DNA of 64,000 bases from Pisaster brevispinus. Taxonomy: Eukaryota; Echinodermata; Asteroidea; Forcipulatida; Asteriidae. The notes beneath the pieces are model-generated. The model was not told the DNA's origin and did no database searches. It saw only the letters and a program-made list of their open reading frames with translations. The stretch covers positions 16,648,742 through 16,712,741 of the forward strand of contig JAMKCF010000003.1 in NCBI GenBank assembly GCA_023634235.1, in the 5' to 3' direction. Below are positions 63,494 through 64,000 of the stretch, in pieces (position 1 is the first letter of the stretch; the number at the start of each line of letters is the position of its first letter). A program made the position numbers and the translations under genes.

Positions 63494-64000
63494 CTGAGTC
63501 TAAAGATTTGAATCATGATTTCACTTATGTGGTAGGAATTTCGCATGTCTTTGCGTGGAACAGATAGCCCAGTGGTTGGGAGATAGTTTCTGGTGGATCG
63601 GGACCACGTTTCGAATCCTGGCAGTGTCCTTGTTCTTCTTTTCCTTTTTATCTGAGTCTAAAGATTTGAATCATGATTTCACTTTTGAGGTAGGAATTTC
63701 GCTTGTCTTTGCGTGGAACAGATAGCCCAGTGGTTTTGAGAAAGTTTCTGGTGGTTCGGGACCACGGTTCGAATCCCGGCAAGGTTTTTGATTCACTTTT
63801 TCTTTTTTCTGAGTCTAAAGATTTGAATCATGATTTCACTTATGAGGTAAGAATTTCGCATGTCTTTGCGTGGAACAGATAGCCCAGTGGTTTTGAGATA
63901 GTTTCTGGTGGTTCTGGACCACGGTTAGAATCCCGGCAAGGTTCTTGATTCACTTTTTCTTTTTTCTGAGTCTAAAGATTTGTATCATGATTTCACTTAT

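Larger units (their letters stand above)
1..64000 (+). repeat. tRNA-like tandem satellite array (whole window)
   Basis: The window consists of head-to-tail monomers, all in one orientation. Box B starts at 137, 289, 442, 600, 759 and 917 give periods of 152-159 bp; 63408 to 63565 gives 157; 22629, 22782, 22935 and 23088 give exactly 153. Each monomer has a tRNA-like half (box A, box B 43 bases later, T-run) and an AT-rich linker with a conserved AATCATGATT palindrome. Variants differ by substitutions, small indels (10, 13, 18 bp) and T-run length. I saw no unique insertion, no transposon and no A-rich SINE tail between monomers. This is satellite DNA derived from a tRNA gene or a tRNA-derived SINE head. 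The tandem structure is directly visible; the tRNA origin follows from the paired pol III boxes at tRNA spacing. A eukaryotic host is inferred. Confidence 0.97.
62734..64000 (+). repeat. Consensus-like right end of the window
   Basis: About eight monomers of about 157 bp with T5-C-T6 terminators, GAGTCTAAAG linkers, GCATGTC upstream sequence and mostly intact A and B boxes. They differ by few substitutions, for example GTTTCGAATCC at 63608. The array continues past the window end, which falls in the linker. Confidence 0.88.

Noticed and set aside
1..64000. Numerous 60-160 codon frames on both strands
   Set aside because: All are translations of the same satellite monomer in different frames, with no independent start signals, domains or codon bias.
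1..64000. CRISPR array
   Set aside because: The whole period is repeated with gradual divergence; there are no short identical repeats separated by unrelated spacers, and the period is about 155 bp.
1..64000. 5S rRNA gene array
   Set aside because: The order and sequence of internal elements are tRNA-type box A and box B at 43-base spacing; no 5S A-IE-C box arrangement was seen.
1..64000. Transposon, LTR or viral insertion within the array
   Set aside because: I read through the window and saw no stretch that departs from the monomer pattern; all changes are small indels, substitutions or copies of other array parts.

Overview
The whole 64 kb window is one uninterrupted tandem-repeat array. 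I find no unique sequence and no credible protein-coding gene. The monomer is about 147-162 bp, most often 152-159 bp, so the window holds roughly 400 head-to-tail copies (length divided by period, not counted one by one). All copies have the same orientation, and the window begins and ends inside the array.

Each monomer has two parts. The first is a degenerate tRNA-like segment on the + strand. It carries a consensus-quality RNA polymerase III box A (TAGCCCAGTGG) and, 43 bases downstream start-to-start, a consensus-quality box B (GGTTCGAATCC). This is the spacing of an intronless tRNA gene. About 20 bases past box B lies a T-run terminator, usually T5-C-T6. The second part is an AT-rich linker of about 60 bp containing a conserved perfect palindrome, AATCATGATT. 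Each canonical monomer therefore looks like a complete, very small pol III unit (promoter, about 90-nt body, terminator), although the cloverleaf is too decayed to be a working tRNA. Internal A/B boxes with T-run terminators point to a eukaryote; a satellite derived from a tRNA gene or tRNA-like SINE head fits an animal best, but the species cannot be named from this sequence.

Layout: 1-5 kb holds older mixed variants with a copied 1-kb segment. About 5-17 kb is rich in a short-linker variant coupled to a changed box A (CACTGG), with tandem higher-order units of 1687 bp and 1071 bp and a 929/772-bp pair. About 17.5-25 kb is dominated by 153-bp monomers, whose length (a multiple of 3) creates long spurious minus-strand reading frames. 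23.5-31 kb is a 3.9-kb higher-order duplication with an internal loss of about five monomers. 31-35 kb is mixed, with two-monomer duplications. 35-49 kb contains nested duplications, including a nearly perfect 5367-bp tandem duplication. 49-62.7 kb contains 1859-, 3900- and 1108-bp repeats. 62.7-64 kb is consensus-like.

The array has evolved by repeated unequal exchange at many scales (2, 3, 4, 6, 7, 11, about 25 and about 34 monomers). The open question is whether hundreds of pol III-type boxes bind TFIIIC, are transcribed, or are passengers of amplification.
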